A DNA stretch of 64,000 bases from Clostridiales bacterium (GCA_018372435.1 JAHAJA010000001.1:372001-436000); one strand, 5' to 3'. Shown: positions 41,386-51,121, numbered from the stretch's first letter. Program-made: numbers and translations. Notes: a model not told the origin generated them from the sequence alone.

Positions 41386-42420
41386 TTAGATAACTCTACG
41401 AGCATCTTTAATCTGATTTCTTTTATGATTGTCTAGTAACATTCTAGCGTAATGTTCCAGATCTCTATGTTTTTTCTTAACCAATTCATGACCGATTTCA
41501 AGGAGGCGATCAATTGCCTCTTTGGAAGTATCATCCATTGAAGGAACATTCTCTTTCACGTTAGCCACCACTCGTAAATACTGGTTTGAGACACCTAGAG
41601 TGGAGTATAACTTATTCAATTGATAATCAACGGTTTGTTCACTTGCATCCATTAAGACATCTAGAAGCGGAAAAGCCCAATTAATAGCACCCCAATGTTT
41701 TACTTTATTATAGTCATAAGATTTGGCAGAATATACATTACCAATGGAAAGAACCATAGTATCGGTTATGTTCTTAGTACGTTCTAGTTTTAGAGCTTCA
41801 ATAAGGGCACATAAAGAAGGATTGTTAGCGAAAACTCCACCATCGACTAAACAGTCTTCACAAGAATCATGTGATTTGATGCAGCTTGGCGGGAAGAAAG
41901 TTGGAGCAGCGGTTGAAGCAAGTACAGCATCCGCTAGGTTAAAATTACGATCTTCTGATTTAAGACTTGATAAGGAGTTGAAGAAGAGAGAATCTCTTGT
42001 AGTCATATTGTATGATGTTAGTAGGCATGGCTTAAGTAACTCGGCAGTTTTCACGGAGCCAAAATATGAATTAAGTTCAGCTACTAATGCTTTGTTCTTA
42101 TATTTAGGGCCAATTAAGCCACCAAGTGTGCGTAATTTATGTAAGGGATTAGTCTGGAACATAGTTTTACCTTTGGTAAGATACAGGTTTAATGCATCAG
42201 AAGCTGTATATTTAGGACGATTACGATCGTTTGGACATAACAATAATGCTGCTAGAATTGAGCCTGTACTTGTACCAGCAATAAGATCAAAGTAATCAAC
42301 TAGATATACGGTATTTGCACCAGTGTATTTCTTGATGATATCTTCTAATTCGATTAAGACCAGTGCGGATACAATTCCCTTCATTCCTCCACCATCGATA
42401 GATAAAATAGTTGTACTCAT
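41386..42420 (-). CDS. Patatin-like phospholipase, plant-patatin type
   Basis: 344 residues. The oxyanion loop ILSIDGGGMKGIVSAL opens the protein, the nucleophile elbow is LIAGTSTGSILAAL (about residues 47-60) and the catalytic Asp is in CLVDGGVFANNPS. This DGGGxxG type is closer to plant patatins and to the CapV phospholipases of CBASS than the patatin at 21385. No CD-NTase or other defence gene is adjacent, so a lipid-turnover role is more likely. AGGCAGGTG precedes the ATG. It is followed by the nadC terminator. Confidence 0.9.
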   Translation of the reverse strand: MSTTILSIDGGGMKGIVSALVLIELEDIIKKYTGANTVYLVDYFDLIAGTSTGSILAALLLCPNDRNRPKYTASDALNLYLTKGKTMFQTNPLHKLRTLGGLIGPKYKNKALVAELNSYFGSVKTAELLKPCLLTSYNMTTRDSLFFNSLSSLKSEDRNFNLADAVLASTAAPTFFPPSCIKSHDSCEDCLVDGGVFANNPSLCALIEALKLERTKNITDTMVLSIGNVYSAKSYDYNKVKHWGAINWAFPLLDVLMDASEQTVDYQLNKLYSTLGVSNQYLRVVANVKENVPSMDDTSKEAIDRLLEIGHELVKKKHRDLEHYARMLLDNHKRNQIKDARRVI

Positions 42421-42526
42421 ATATACACCTGCCTTTTTCTTTAATACTATAATATATGAAAAAACAGATATTTATATGAGTACAGTTGGAATATGGTTAT
42501 AATTCTGACTTATTTAGTTGAGATGA

Positions 42527-44779
42527 CTATATATCAAGATTTGCTTTTTGACCTTTTTGTCCACGTTTTCGTGTACGAACTTTCTTAGCACTTAGTGTCT
42601 TATTATTATAAGTGAAGGATTCTAAATTAGAATCTTGAGCGCTTGCATATACTACGTAGTCGCCGTTATCAAGAGCAATTGCTTTGACACCACGGCTAGA
42701 TTTCTTAAGTTCGGAAACCTCTTCAAGTAGGAAACCTAGAGAAGTACCTTTTTCAGTTAACAAGATTACCTTCATGGATTGCGATAATATATCGTGTGCA
42801 GTTAAAACGGTTATGGAGACTAATATATCATCAGCATCTAATTTCGTAGAAGCAATCGTAGAGCGGATTGTTTCAAATTCAGCTCCTGAGACTTGTTTTA
42901 TGAAACCGTTCTTCGTTGTAAATAATAGTTGTGACTCGAATAATTCTTCGAAAGAAGTGTATAGTAAAATGTCTTCCTTATCTACCTTACACAACGTCTG
43001 GATAAGAGCACCTTTATCCTTCGTTTTACCTTTTGGAATAGCACTTGCTTTGATTTGGTACATGTTACCTTGTGCTGTGAATAAGCATAGTTTATCGGTA
43101 TTCTTCATCTGAATAATATGAGCATATTCTTTTAGGGTTTCTTCAGAAGCACGGGTATAACTTGCGGAATCTAGAGATTTGGTATAGCCGAATTTATCAA
43201 TTAATACATAGATATCTTCCTCTTTGAATTCTTCCACATATCCCGTGTTCTCAGTGTTTTCAAGCATGGTGCGTCTAGGTAGGGTAAATGTCTTCTTATA
43301 CGCCTTTAATCTAGCTTTGATTACAGCAAAGAGAGCATTCTTATCAGAGAGCACTCTTTGATATTCTGCAATATTAGCAAGAAGAGTATCATTTTCTTCA
43401 TGTAATTTAAGAATCTCTAGTCCGATTAATTTGCTAAGAGGCATAGCAAGAATTGCATCTGCTTGACGTTCCGTGAAGGATAATGTCTTAGCTTCTTTTT
43501 CACTTGCTTTTGTTTTGAACGTAATATCAGTGGTATCACCTGTTATCAAACAACCTTTTGCTTGCTTGATAGAACTACTTCCTCGTAAAATCTCAATAAT
43601 TAAATCGATAACATCAGTAGCTTTGATTAAACCATCCACAATTTCCAGTCTGTTTTGTGACTTTTCAAGTAGATGTTGATACTCTTTTGTGTATAACTCT
43701 TCTTGGAAGGTTACGAATTCCCCAATTAAAGTTGGAAGATTGAAGATGATTGGTTGTTGTTCTTTAACCGCGAGTAGATTAACACCATAAGTATCCTCAA
43801 GCGCTGATTTTTTATATAGGCCATTCAATAAGTTTTGGATATTGCGGTCTTTCTTTACTTCGATAACAATACGAATACCTTCTTTTGAAGATTCATCACG
43901 TACGTCATAGATTTCATCAAAGACTTTGTCCTTCATTAATCCAGCTAAGGTTTCAACTAATTTGCTTTTATTACCTGCAACAGTATAAGGAATTTCAGTA
44001 ATTACAATATTCTTGCGACCATTATCACCATCTTCAATCTCTGTTTTGGCACGTAATTTAATTTTACCTTCCCCTGTCGCATAGATGCTTTCCATTTCAC
44101 TTTGATTAATGATTGTACCACCTGTTGGGAAATCTGGAGCAGGTATGTATTTCATTAGCTTCTCAGTGGTGATATCTGGATTGTCAATATATGCGATTAC
44201 GCCATCGATAACTTCACTTGTGTTATGAGGAGGTATATTAGTAGCCATACCTACTGCAATACCAGTTGTTCCATTAATTAATAGATTCGGTAACATAGCT
44301 GGAAGAACACTAGGTTCCTTCTCGCTGTTATCAAAGTTTGGAACAAACGGAACGAGACCTTTATCTAAGTTGTTTAATAATGTCATAGCTCCGTTTGATA
44401 ATCTAGCTTCTGTATAACGCATTGCTGCAGCACCGTCACCATCGATTGACCCAAAGTTTCCATGTCCATCAACTAATGGCACTGAGAGAGAATAATCTTC
44501 TGACATATGAACAAGAGCATCGTAGATAGAACTATCCCCATGTGGATGGTATTTACCCATGGTATCACCGACGATACGGGCACTTTTACGGTGTGGTTTA
44601 TCTGGAGTTAATCCTAATTCATTCATTGCATATAGGATACGGCGTTGTACTGGCTTTAGACCATCACGGACATCTGGTAGGGCACGAGAGATAATAACGC
44701 TCATTGCATAATCACGATACGAGTTTTTCATCTCCTCGGCAAAGTCTACTTGTATAATAGTATCAGATTTATTTGACAT
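42527..44779 (-). CDS. parC: DNA topoisomerase IV subunit A (ParC)
   Basis: 750 residues. The breakage-reunion domain is canonical: SRALPDVRDGLKPVQRRILY, HPHGDSSIYDALVHM and the active tyrosine in AAMRYTEARLS (near residue 120). A coiled-coil and a C-terminal pinwheel region (about 490-740) follow. The pinwheel lacks the GyrA-box QRRGGRG, which argues for ParC rather than GyrA. The C-terminus is basic (RTRKRGQKGQK). It lies downstream of parE with a 293-bp palindromic element between them. Confidence 0.88.
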   Translation of the reverse strand: MSNKSDTIIQVDFAEEMKNSYRDYAMSVIISRALPDVRDGLKPVQRRILYAMNELGLTPDKPHRKSARIVGDTMGKYHPHGDSSIYDALVHMSEDYSLSVPLVDGHGNFGSIDGDGAAAMRYTEARLSNGAMTLLNNLDKGLVPFVPNFDNSEKEPSVLPAMLPNLLINGTTGIAVGMATNIPPHNTSEVIDGVIAYIDNPDITTEKLMKYIPAPDFPTGGTIINQSEMESIYATGEGKIKLRAKTEIEDGDNGRKNIVITEIPYTVAGNKSKLVETLAGLMKDKVFDEIYDVRDESSKEGIRIVIEVKKDRNIQNLLNGLYKKSALEDTYGVNLLAVKEQQPIIFNLPTLIGEFVTFQEELYTKEYQHLLEKSQNRLEIVDGLIKATDVIDLIIEILRGSSSIKQAKGCLITGDTTDITFKTKASEKEAKTLSFTERQADAILAMPLSKLIGLEILKLHEENDTLLANIAEYQRVLSDKNALFAVIKARLKAYKKTFTLPRRTMLENTENTGYVEEFKEEDIYVLIDKFGYTKSLDSASYTRASEETLKEYAHIIQMKNTDKLCLFTAQGNMYQIKASAIPKGKTKDKGALIQTLCKVDKEDILLYTSFEELFESQLLFTTKNGFIKQVSGAEFETIRSTIASTKLDADDILVSITVLTAHDILSQSMKVILLTEKGTSLGFLLEEVSELKKSSRGVKAIALDNGDYVVYASAQDSNLESFTYNNKTLSAKKVRTRKRGQKGQKANLDI

Positions 44780-44810
44780 TATGAATTCCTTTCTTTATTA
44801 GATATTAAGA

Positions 44811-45103
44811 GTCAATTACGAAACTCAATGCATACTTTCACAGCTTCTATACTAACGTACTATAACACGAAACACGCTGCGCACCTAAGTACTTCTATGT
44901 GTGTACTGCGAGTTTATACAGTAGTTGAGGAATCGCCATCGATTCGGCATCCTGCCTCAGCTCAGGCTGGCTCGGCTTCCATGCCTCGCCTTCCTAAGTT
45001 ATAGTACACACTAAGAAGTGCTATAGTTGATTCGCTATCGTTTCTTAAGTTATAGTATGTTAGCCAAGAAGCAACTAATTTTTTTGTGAGTTTCGTAATT
45101 GAC
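44811..45103. repeat. 293-bp palindromic element with perfect 17-bp ends, between parE and parC
   Basis: GTCAATTACGAAACTCA (44811-44827) and TGAGTTTCGTAATTGAC (45087-45103) are exact inverted repeats. Further arms pair inward, for example ACTAACGTACTATAAC with GTTATAGTATGTTAG, and ACTTCTATGTGTGTAC with GTACACACTAAGAAGT. The core at about 44945-44998 is GC-rich (CTGCCTCAGCTCAGGCTGGC) in strong contrast to the surroundings. No ORF is apparent. Confidence 0.8.
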
Positions 45104-45111
45104 TAGTTCAA

Positions 45112-45141
45112 TTTAAGGTAACTCAAACTAGTTACCTTAAA
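45112..45141 (-). terminator. Hairpin over the parE stop codon
   Basis: TTTAAGGTAACT and AGTTACCTTAAA form a perfect 12-bp stem around a 6-base loop. It includes the parE stop codon. The T content after it on the minus strand is low, so termination may be partial, letting parC be read from the parE promoter. Confidence 0.55.
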
Positions 45142-47071
45142 TATCAACCTTAGCGTATTTGGCTTCTTCCATTATGAAAGCTCGACGAGGAGGTACGTTA
45201 TTACTCATTAGAGTTGTTGTGATTTCGTCAGCTTCAACGGTATCTGAGATTTCTACACGGGCTAGGATACGAGTTTCTGGATTCAGAGTGGTTTCCCATA
45301 ATTGATCGGCATCCATCTCGCCAAGTCCTTTGTAACGTTGTAAGTTAAGAATCTTGATTCCAGATTTTTTGCGGAATTTTTCTAATTCGAAATCATTAAA
45401 TATATATTCAGACTGTTTTTTCTTCTTTGTTTTCACAGTGGTATTTTCGTATTCTACTTTATATAGTGGTGGTAATCCGCGATATACTTTTCCTTCAAGT
45501 ATTAATTCTGGCATGAATCGATAGAAGAAGGTAAGCAATAAGGTACTAATATGGGAACCATCTACGTCGGCATCGGTTAAGATAATAATCTTGTCATAAC
45601 GTAATTTTTTAATATCAAAATCATCACCGATTCCGCACCCAAAGGATGCAATCATAGATTTGATTTCATTATTAACTAAGATCTTCTCAAGGGCAGCTTT
45701 TTCTACGTTAAGGATTTTACCACGGAGTGGAAGGACAGCTTGCGTACGGCGATTTCTAGCTGTTTTAACGGTACCACCAGCAGAATCACCTTCGACAATA
45801 TATACTTCACATTCTTCGGGTTTCCTTGAAGAACAAGATGCTAACTTACTTCTAGTGTCCACATCAGCTAATTGCTTTAATACTGCATTCCTTGCTTTAT
45901 CACCTGCACGTCTCGCTTGATAGGATTTTAAAGAATTTTCTAATATAGAGCGTAGTACTTCAACGTTCTTGTCAAAATATCTTTGAACTTCTAGTGTAAA
46001 TACTTCCTCAACAGCACTCTTGGCATCTGTATTACCTAATTTTGTTTTTGTCTGTCCTTCAAATTGAGGATCAGGATGTTTGATTGAGATGATGGCAACA
46101 AGGCCATTACGTATGTCCTTCCCATCAAAATTATCATCCTTATCCTTAAGGATATTAAGTTCTCTTGCATATTGGTTCATAATACGAGTCAAAGCTGTTT
46201 TAAAACCAGTTACTAGGGTACCACCATCAACGACATTAATTCTATTACAGTATGCATTGATTTGCTCTGTATAACTATTGGTATATTGGAAAGCCAATTC
46301 TACTTCAATATCGCCGCTGGTACCTTCTGCGTAAATAACATCATCATGTATAAGCGTTGCTTCACGGTTAAGGTATTTAACAAAGCTTTGAATTCCGTAT
46401 TCTTCATGATAGACTTTTTCGGTACCATCATATTCATTGCGGAACATAATCTTTAAATTTTTGTTTAAGAACGCAATTTCTTTCAATTTCTTCTTGATTG
46501 TCTCCGCCTTGAATTCAACTGTTTCAAAGATTGAAGCATCAGGATAGAAGGTAACGCTTGTACCAGTATCTGATTTATTGCATTTTCCTACTACTGGTAT
46601 ATTACCATCAACTAATTCTATAACAGGATGTCCGCCATTCTCATATATATCACGATAGATTTGTCCGCTACTGCGAACTTCTATAATCATACGGCTTGAC
46701 AAAGCATTAACAACAGATGCACCAACACCGTGAAGACCTCCAGATACCTTATATGCAGAAGAACCGAATTTACCGCCAGCATGAAGTATGGTATATACAA
46801 CACGTACGGTTGGTATTTTCTTAGTTGGATGAATGTCTACAGGTACACCACGACCATAATCGCGAATCGTGATACCCCCATCTTTTCGAAGGGTAATATC
46901 AATTTGTGAACAAAATCCTGCAAGATGTTCATCAATTCCGTTATCAAGTATCTCCCATATTAAGTGATGTAAGCCCCTTGTACCAGTGCTTCCGATGTAC
47001 ATACCAGGTCTTTTTCGTACTGCCTCAAGGCCTTCCAGAATAACAATCTGGCTTCCATTATATTGTTCCAT
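45137..47071 (-). CDS. parE: DNA topoisomerase IV subunit B (ParE)
   Basis: 644 residues in GyrB/ParE order: GHKL ATPase (EILDNGIDEHLAG, GGLHGVGASVVNAL), transducer domain, TOPRIM domain with VEGDSAGG and LTDADVDGSHI, and the C-terminal RYKGLGEMDADQLWETT. ParE rather than GyrB is inferred from the company of a ParC without GyrA-box and from the absence of dnaA/recF nearby. The enzyme separates linked chromosomes after replication. A ribosome-binding site AAGGAG lies upstream of the ATG. The promoter must lie in 47072-47340, which also holds a deleted repeat copy. Confidence 0.88.
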   Translation of the reverse strand: MEQYNGSQIVILEGLEAVRKRPGMYIGSTGTRGLHHLIWEILDNGIDEHLAGFCSQIDITLRKDGGITIRDYGRGVPVDIHPTKKIPTVRVVYTILHAGGKFGSSAYKVSGGLHGVGASVVNALSSRMIIEVRSSGQIYRDIYENGGHPVIELVDGNIPVVGKCNKSDTGTSVTFYPDASIFETVEFKAETIKKKLKEIAFLNKNLKIMFRNEYDGTEKVYHEEYGIQSFVKYLNREATLIHDDVIYAEGTSGDIEVELAFQYTNSYTEQINAYCNRINVVDGGTLVTGFKTALTRIMNQYARELNILKDKDDNFDGKDIRNGLVAIISIKHPDPQFEGQTKTKLGNTDAKSAVEEVFTLEVQRYFDKNVEVLRSILENSLKSYQARRAGDKARNAVLKQLADVDTRSKLASCSSRKPEECEVYIVEGDSAGGTVKTARNRRTQAVLPLRGKILNVEKAALEKILVNNEIKSMIASFGCGIGDDFDIKKLRYDKIIILTDADVDGSHISTLLLTFFYRFMPELILEGKVYRGLPPLYKVEYENTTVKTKKKKQSEYIFNDFELEKFRKKSGIKILNLQRYKGLGEMDADQLWETTLNPETRILARVEISDTVEADEITTTLMSNNVPPRRAFIMEEAKYAKVDI

Positions 47072-47149
47072 GTAATTTAAGTGCTCCTTTCGAAGTTAGG
47101 CTGATGCATAAATGTATTTTGCCTCAAACCAAGTAATTTATAATAAAGT

Positions 47150-47235
47150 ACTCAAACTTCGCGTAAAAAACTTTAATTAGAGTAGGTAATGGCAGTTAAC
47201 TACTCTTGGAAATCTTCAAGTGAGAAGTTTGAGTA
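47150..47235 (-). repeat. MITE-like repeat, internally deleted copy D
   Basis: 86 bp, reverse orientation. Both ends of the family are present (ACTCAAACTTCGC and GAGAAGTTTGAGT) together with GAGTAGGTAAT from one side and GCAGTTAACTACTC plus ATCTTCAAGTG from the other. About 115 bp of the core found in copies A and B is missing. It lies within the parE promoter region. Confidence 0.75.
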
Positions 47236-47370
47236 AAATATATAGTTGCAAGAAAAAAGATAGATACCCTAAAAGATTGTTGCATATTTGCAATCAAATT
47301 ATCCTAGTGGTATCCAATCGTTCCGATTATACCATAAATTATGGATTTTAGCTACCAAGTATCAAAGAAA

Positions 47371-47408
47371 AGAGTTGTGAATAGGTACAATGTAATATTC
47401 ACAACTCT
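47371..47408 (-). terminator. Terminator of the chemoreceptor gene
   Basis: AGAGTTGTGAATA (47371-47383) pairs perfectly with TATTCACAACTCT (47396-47408). On the minus strand it is followed by TTTCTTTG. It is 50 bases past the stop. Confidence 0.8.
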
Positions 47409-47457
47409 AGAATAGTAATTTGATATTTAGTTTTCGTAATATTTAATAACTAAAACA

Positions 47458-49182
47458 CTATAATTGGAATCCTTCTAATAACTCCCTAAGTGTATCTGAT
47501 TGTGATAGGAATTCTTGACTAGCAGCCGAGCTTTCTTCTGAAGCTGCGGAATTCGACTCTACAATTACTGAAATCTCTTGAATCGAGGCTAGTACATTAT
47601 TAAGTTGATCAGCTTGTGTGGTACATGCTGTTGTTATATCCTCAACTAATTCAGAGGTTTTACTAGAACTTGTTACGATATCACGTAGTAGCTTTGCAGT
47701 ATCATCTGCAAGCGAAGAACCATGTTTTATAGCATCTAGTGATTGGTGAATAAGATTTGTTGTATTACCAGCAGCTTTTGAACAATCGTTAGCCAGTTTT
47801 CCAATTTGATCAGCTACGACAGCAAAGCCTTTACCTTGTTCTCCGGCACGTGCAGCTTCAATGGAAGCATTCAAGGATAGAAGATTTGTCTGACTGGCGA
47901 TATTATCAATTACTTCAATAATCTTCGATATCTGGTTTGATTGATTCGTGATTTGGCTCATAGCATCTAGTAATGCTTGCATATAGGTATTTCCTTTGTC
48001 TACAATATCCAAGGAATCGCTAGATATCTTACTTACATCCCTAGCTTTTTTAGCATTGTTTTGTACAACTGTAGTGATATCGTTAACTTGTTCAACAAGA
48101 GTTGAGATGGAATTGTTTTGATCTTGTGCGCCTTCAGCAATTGACTGTGAGCTATGAGAAATTTGCTCTGCACCTGAAGCAACTTGGTTTGCAGAATCTT
48201 TAATATTTACTATCAATTCATTAAGATATTGTGTAATTTCTATTAGTGAATTCTTAATTGGTGCAAAATCGCCCATATAGTCAATGTCTACCGTAACTGT
48301 CATATCACGATCTTCTAGCTTTCCTAATACGGTAGTAATGTTTTGTATGTATCCTGTTAGGGTATTGATTGTCTTTGTTGTGGCATTAGATAATTCGCTT
48401 AATTCAAGGATAGAAGAAGGTTTAACAGAAACTTGTAGATTACCCTTGGCAAGTTCGTTCATCGCTTCTTTAACTTCAGTAATTGGTGAAACAATCACAG
48501 TAGTAGTAGTTTTTGCATGTTTTTTAGATAATATATAACTTATGATAATCATTGCAATAACTACGATTATCATAACTAGTGAGTAGATGATATATCTGGT
48601 GATTTCGTTGTTGGCATATGAATCAGAATCGGTTGCTATAGTATCTAATAATACGTTTATTTCTTCAACTAGAGGTAGATAATTCTTGACAAGTACATCG
48701 TTTGCATTCGTCATACGACGGTTTGCAACAAAATCATAGATTTCTACTCGATATGGATTAGCTTCCTCCATTTTATTTTGTAATTCTGTCAGTAAATTAA
48801 CATCGGAAGAATGCTCTTTCGCTACAATACTATACAGGTTTTGTAATTCTGAATTGAGTTCTTCAACAATACTGTCCGTATTATCTGTATCGCTCTTCAT
48901 TCGGGAGGCGGTCATCTGTACAATTTTGTGATATACATTGCTCTCAAGTTGCTTCATTAAATATTGTGTTTTAGAAACGCTTTTTTCTAAAGTGTAGGGA
49001 CCATTTTTGAAGTTAATGATTTCCCCAGCTAAGATAGCAGTACTTAGAATCGATAGGATACAAATCGTACAGGAGATAATTCTTGTTAAGCGAAATGAAT
49101 TGTTAATAACTTGGCTTAAGGGTAAATTAGTTTTGTGGTTACTTAGTTTTTTTGATTTGGTTTTACTTTTGTTTTTTTTCAT
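47458..49182 (-). CDS. Methyl-accepting chemotaxis protein
   Basis: 574 residues. A Lys-rich cytoplasmic start (MKKNKSKTKSKK) precedes membrane helix 1 (about 33-53); the periplasm-equivalent sensor domain (about 54-198) is all-helical, of four-helix-bundle type; helix 2 is about 199-219, followed by HAMP. The signalling tip reads NLLSLNASIEAARAGEQGKG FAVVAD and is flanked by Ala/Glu/Gln-rich methylation helices. No CheR-binding pentapeptide is seen at the C-terminus. The ligand is unknown. GAGGAGTG precedes the ATG. It is apparently transcribed alone. Confidence 0.94.
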   Translation of the reverse strand: MKKNKSKTKSKKLSNHKTNLPLSQVINNSFRLTRIISCTICILSILSTAILAGEIINFKNGPYTLEKSVSKTQYLMKQLESNVYHKIVQMTASRMKSDTDNTDSIVEELNSELQNLYSIVAKEHSSDVNLLTELQNKMEEANPYRVEIYDFVANRRMTNANDVLVKNYLPLVEEINVLLDTIATDSDSYANNEITRYIIYSLVMIIVVIAMIIISYILSKKHAKTTTTVIVSPITEVKEAMNELAKGNLQVSVKPSSILELSELSNATTKTINTLTGYIQNITTVLGKLEDRDMTVTVDIDYMGDFAPIKNSLIEITQYLNELIVNIKDSANQVASGAEQISHSSQSIAEGAQDQNNSISTLVEQVNDITTVVQNNAKKARDVSKISSDSLDIVDKGNTYMQALLDAMSQITNQSNQISKIIEVIDNIASQTNLLSLNASIEAARAGEQGKGFAVVADQIGKLANDCSKAAGNTTNLIHQSLDAIKHGSSLADDTAKLLRDIVTSSSKTSELVEDITTACTTQADQLNNVLASIQEISVIVESNSAASEESSAASQEFLSQSDTLRELLEGFQL

Positions 49183-49507
49183 GTAATCACTCCTCGTGTA
49201 TTGTCAATTAGCTATTTTGTGGAACTAAGCCCAATATTTTCAAACTTACGACGCTTTATTATATAATGAGAAAAGAAAACAATCTATTGCTATATTATAC
49301 AATTATTAATGTATATGCATGGTCGTAGTTGTATGAAAATTTAAGAAAAATAATAATAAATGAATAGTAAGGTATTGCTTTATATTTATTTTACCAAATG
49401 TGTCAATGTTAATATCTTTTATCTTATAAAAGCATAGTGGAAAGTTTGAGACTACTCTAGATGCAGTAAATACAGGGGAAGATAGAATGTGAGAGAGGAG
49501 GTGATAA

Positions 49508-49564
49508 ATGAGAAAGTTTAATATATTAGGCAAAACAGAATTAATGAGATTTTTTATTAAGTAG
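49508..49564 (+). CDS. 18-residue ORF with an ideal Shine-Dalgarno site
   Basis: The peptide is MRKFNILGKTELMRFFIK, basic and weakly amphipathic. GAGGAGGTGAT ends 1-2 bases before the AUG-proximal AA, an almost perfect match to the 16S rRNA tail and among the strongest sites in the window. The 660-bp gap between the chemoreceptor and fprA holds no other gene. It could be a secreted or signalling peptide, a regulatory leader or the stub of a decayed gene. There is no cysteine and no processing motif I recognise. Confidence 0.4.
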   Translation: MRKFNILGKTELMRFFIK

Positions 49565-49712
49565 ATTAAAAAATGTTGTTATAAAATAAAAACATAGGAT
49601 TGTATATTAACAGTATTAGTTGAATATTTATATCATTTATATATAAAACTTTGTGCAAAGCTAATGAAAAAGTATTGATAAACTTGGTAAATCTTTGATT
49701 TGTCAGGAGGAT

Positions 49713-49737
49713 TATATTCTCATTGTAGGAGAATATA
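49713..49737. promoter_or_regulatory. Hairpin upstream of fprA
   Basis: TATATTCTC (49713-49721) and GAGAATATA (49729-49737) pair around a 7-base loop. It lies about 107 bases before fprA and has no T-run. It could be an operator or a leader hairpin. Confidence 0.4.
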
Positions 49738-49844
49738 TTATTCACGTAATAGTTCATTAGCCTATTTATTAATTGACATTGATAATTAAAAGACATATAA
49801 TTTAGGAATAATTATTGTTATTGAAAAAAGAAGGAGAGGTTGTA

Positions 49845-51014
49845 ATGGAAGTTGTTAAATTAAGAGATGATATCTATTATGTTGGAGCAGTAGATTGGAA
49901 TGTTAGATCTTTCCATGGATACACAACAAATAGAGGAGCAACATATAACGCATATTTAATTATTGATGAAAAAATTACACTTATAGATACGGTTAAAGCA
50001 CCTTTTGCAGGAGAATTATTAGAACGTATATCTGAAATCATTGACCCTTCTAAGATTGATTATGTTGTATCAAATCATGTTGAGATGGATCATTCTGGTG
50101 CAATTCCAGCAGTTATGGAGGTTGCTAAGAATGCAACGATCATTACATCGGCACCTAGTGGTTTAAAAGGACTTCAAGCACATTATGGGGATCAATATAA
50201 GTACCAAACAGTGAAAGCAGGAGACTCTATATCTCTAGGAAAGAGAAGTTTAACATTTGTTGCAACACCTATGTTACACTGGCCAGACAATATGGTTACA
50301 TATTGTAGTGAAGAGAAGATTCTGTTCTCTAATGATGCCTTTGGTCAACATTATGCTTCTTCAAAACATTTCGATGACGAAGTGGATATGTGTATAGTAA
50401 TGCAAGAATTAGAAAAATACTATGCGAACATACTAATGCCTTATGGTAGACAAGCAAATCAAGCTCTTGATATAGTGGAAAAACTTCCACTTGAGATGAT
50501 TGCACCTAGTCATGGAGTAATCATTAGAAGTCATATCAAGGAGATACTTGATCAATATAGGTATTACTGTAATGGAGAAAACGAAAGGAAAGCTCTTGTA
50601 ATATATGATTCTATGTGGCATTCAACCGAGAAAATGGCAATGGCTATTCTCGAAGGTTTTAAGAGAGCAGGAGTTGAATGTATCCTATATGATTTAAAAG
50701 AAAATCATATTTCAGATATTGCAACGCAAGTATTAAAAGCAGAATATCTCGTAGTAGGATCTCCTACATTGAATGCAAATATGTTACCTACAGTTGGTGC
50801 TTTCATTACTTACATGAAAGGGTTAGCACCAAAAGGAAAGAAAGGTTTTGTTTTCGGTTCTTACGGCTGGGGACCTCAAAGTATAGCTTTACTTCAAAAA
50901 GAGTTCGATGCGTTGAAGATTGAAACAATTAAGGAGCCAATTAAGATTAATTATATCCCAACAAAAGAGCAATTAAGAGAAATTGAAGATCAAGTTGCTG
51001 AATTAGCACTTTAA
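49845..51014 (+). CDS. fprA: Type A flavodiiron protein (FprA)
   Basis: 389 residues. The N-terminal metallo-beta-lactamase-like domain carries the diiron ligands, seen as SNHVEMDHSGAIP (HxExD) and later histidines in MLHWPDNM and PSHGV. The C-terminal flavodoxin domain (about 250-389) starts ALVIYDSMWHSTEKMAMAI, an FMN phosphate loop, and has GSPTLNANMLPTV and FGSYGWGPQS. These enzymes reduce O2 to water or NO to N2O in anaerobes, with electrons from rubredoxin. No rubredoxin gene is adjacent. AAGGAGAGG precedes ATG 49845. Confidence 0.94.
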   Translation: MEVVKLRDDIYYVGAVDWNVRSFHGYTTNRGATYNAYLIIDEKITLIDTVKAPFAGELLERISEIIDPSKIDYVVSNHVEMDHSGAIPAVMEVAKNATIITSAPSGLKGLQAHYGDQYKYQTVKAGDSISLGKRSLTFVATPMLHWPDNMVTYCSEEKILFSNDAFGQHYASSKHFDDEVDMCIVMQELEKYYANILMPYGRQANQALDIVEKLPLEMIAPSHGVIIRSHIKEILDQYRYYCNGENERKALVIYDSMWHSTEKMAMAILEGFKRAGVECILYDLKENHISDIATQVLKAEYLVVGSPTLNANMLPTVGAFITYMKGLAPKGKKGFVFGSYGWGPQSIALLQKEFDALKIETIKEPIKINYIPTKEQLREIEDQVAELAL

Positions 51015-51086
51015 TTCAAAACGATAGGAAGTTCATGGGGTATATAGTTTTAGTTGAGAGATTTTCTCAAAAGAACATAATAGAAG

Positions 51087-51121
51087 GAATGTCAATCAAA
51101 TTAAGATTGACATTCTTTTTT
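51087..51121 (+). terminator. Terminator of fprA
   Basis: GAATGTCAATC pairs perfectly with GATTGACATTC (11 bp, 7-base loop) and is followed by TTTTTT. Confidence 0.9.

Noticed and set aside
41386..42420. CBASS defence system
   Set aside because: Only a patatin is present; the neighbours are nadC and parC, and no nucleotide cyclase is in the window.
42527..47071. Chromosomal gyrA/gyrB pair near the replication origin
   Set aside because: There is no GyrA-box in the A subunit and no dnaA, dnaN or recF nearby; topoisomerase IV fits better.
49306..49796. Two minus-strand ORFs of 75 and 76 codons between the chemoreceptor and fprA
   Set aside because: Both are Ile/Leu/Asn/Tyr-rich frames from AT-rich DNA without ribosome-binding sites.
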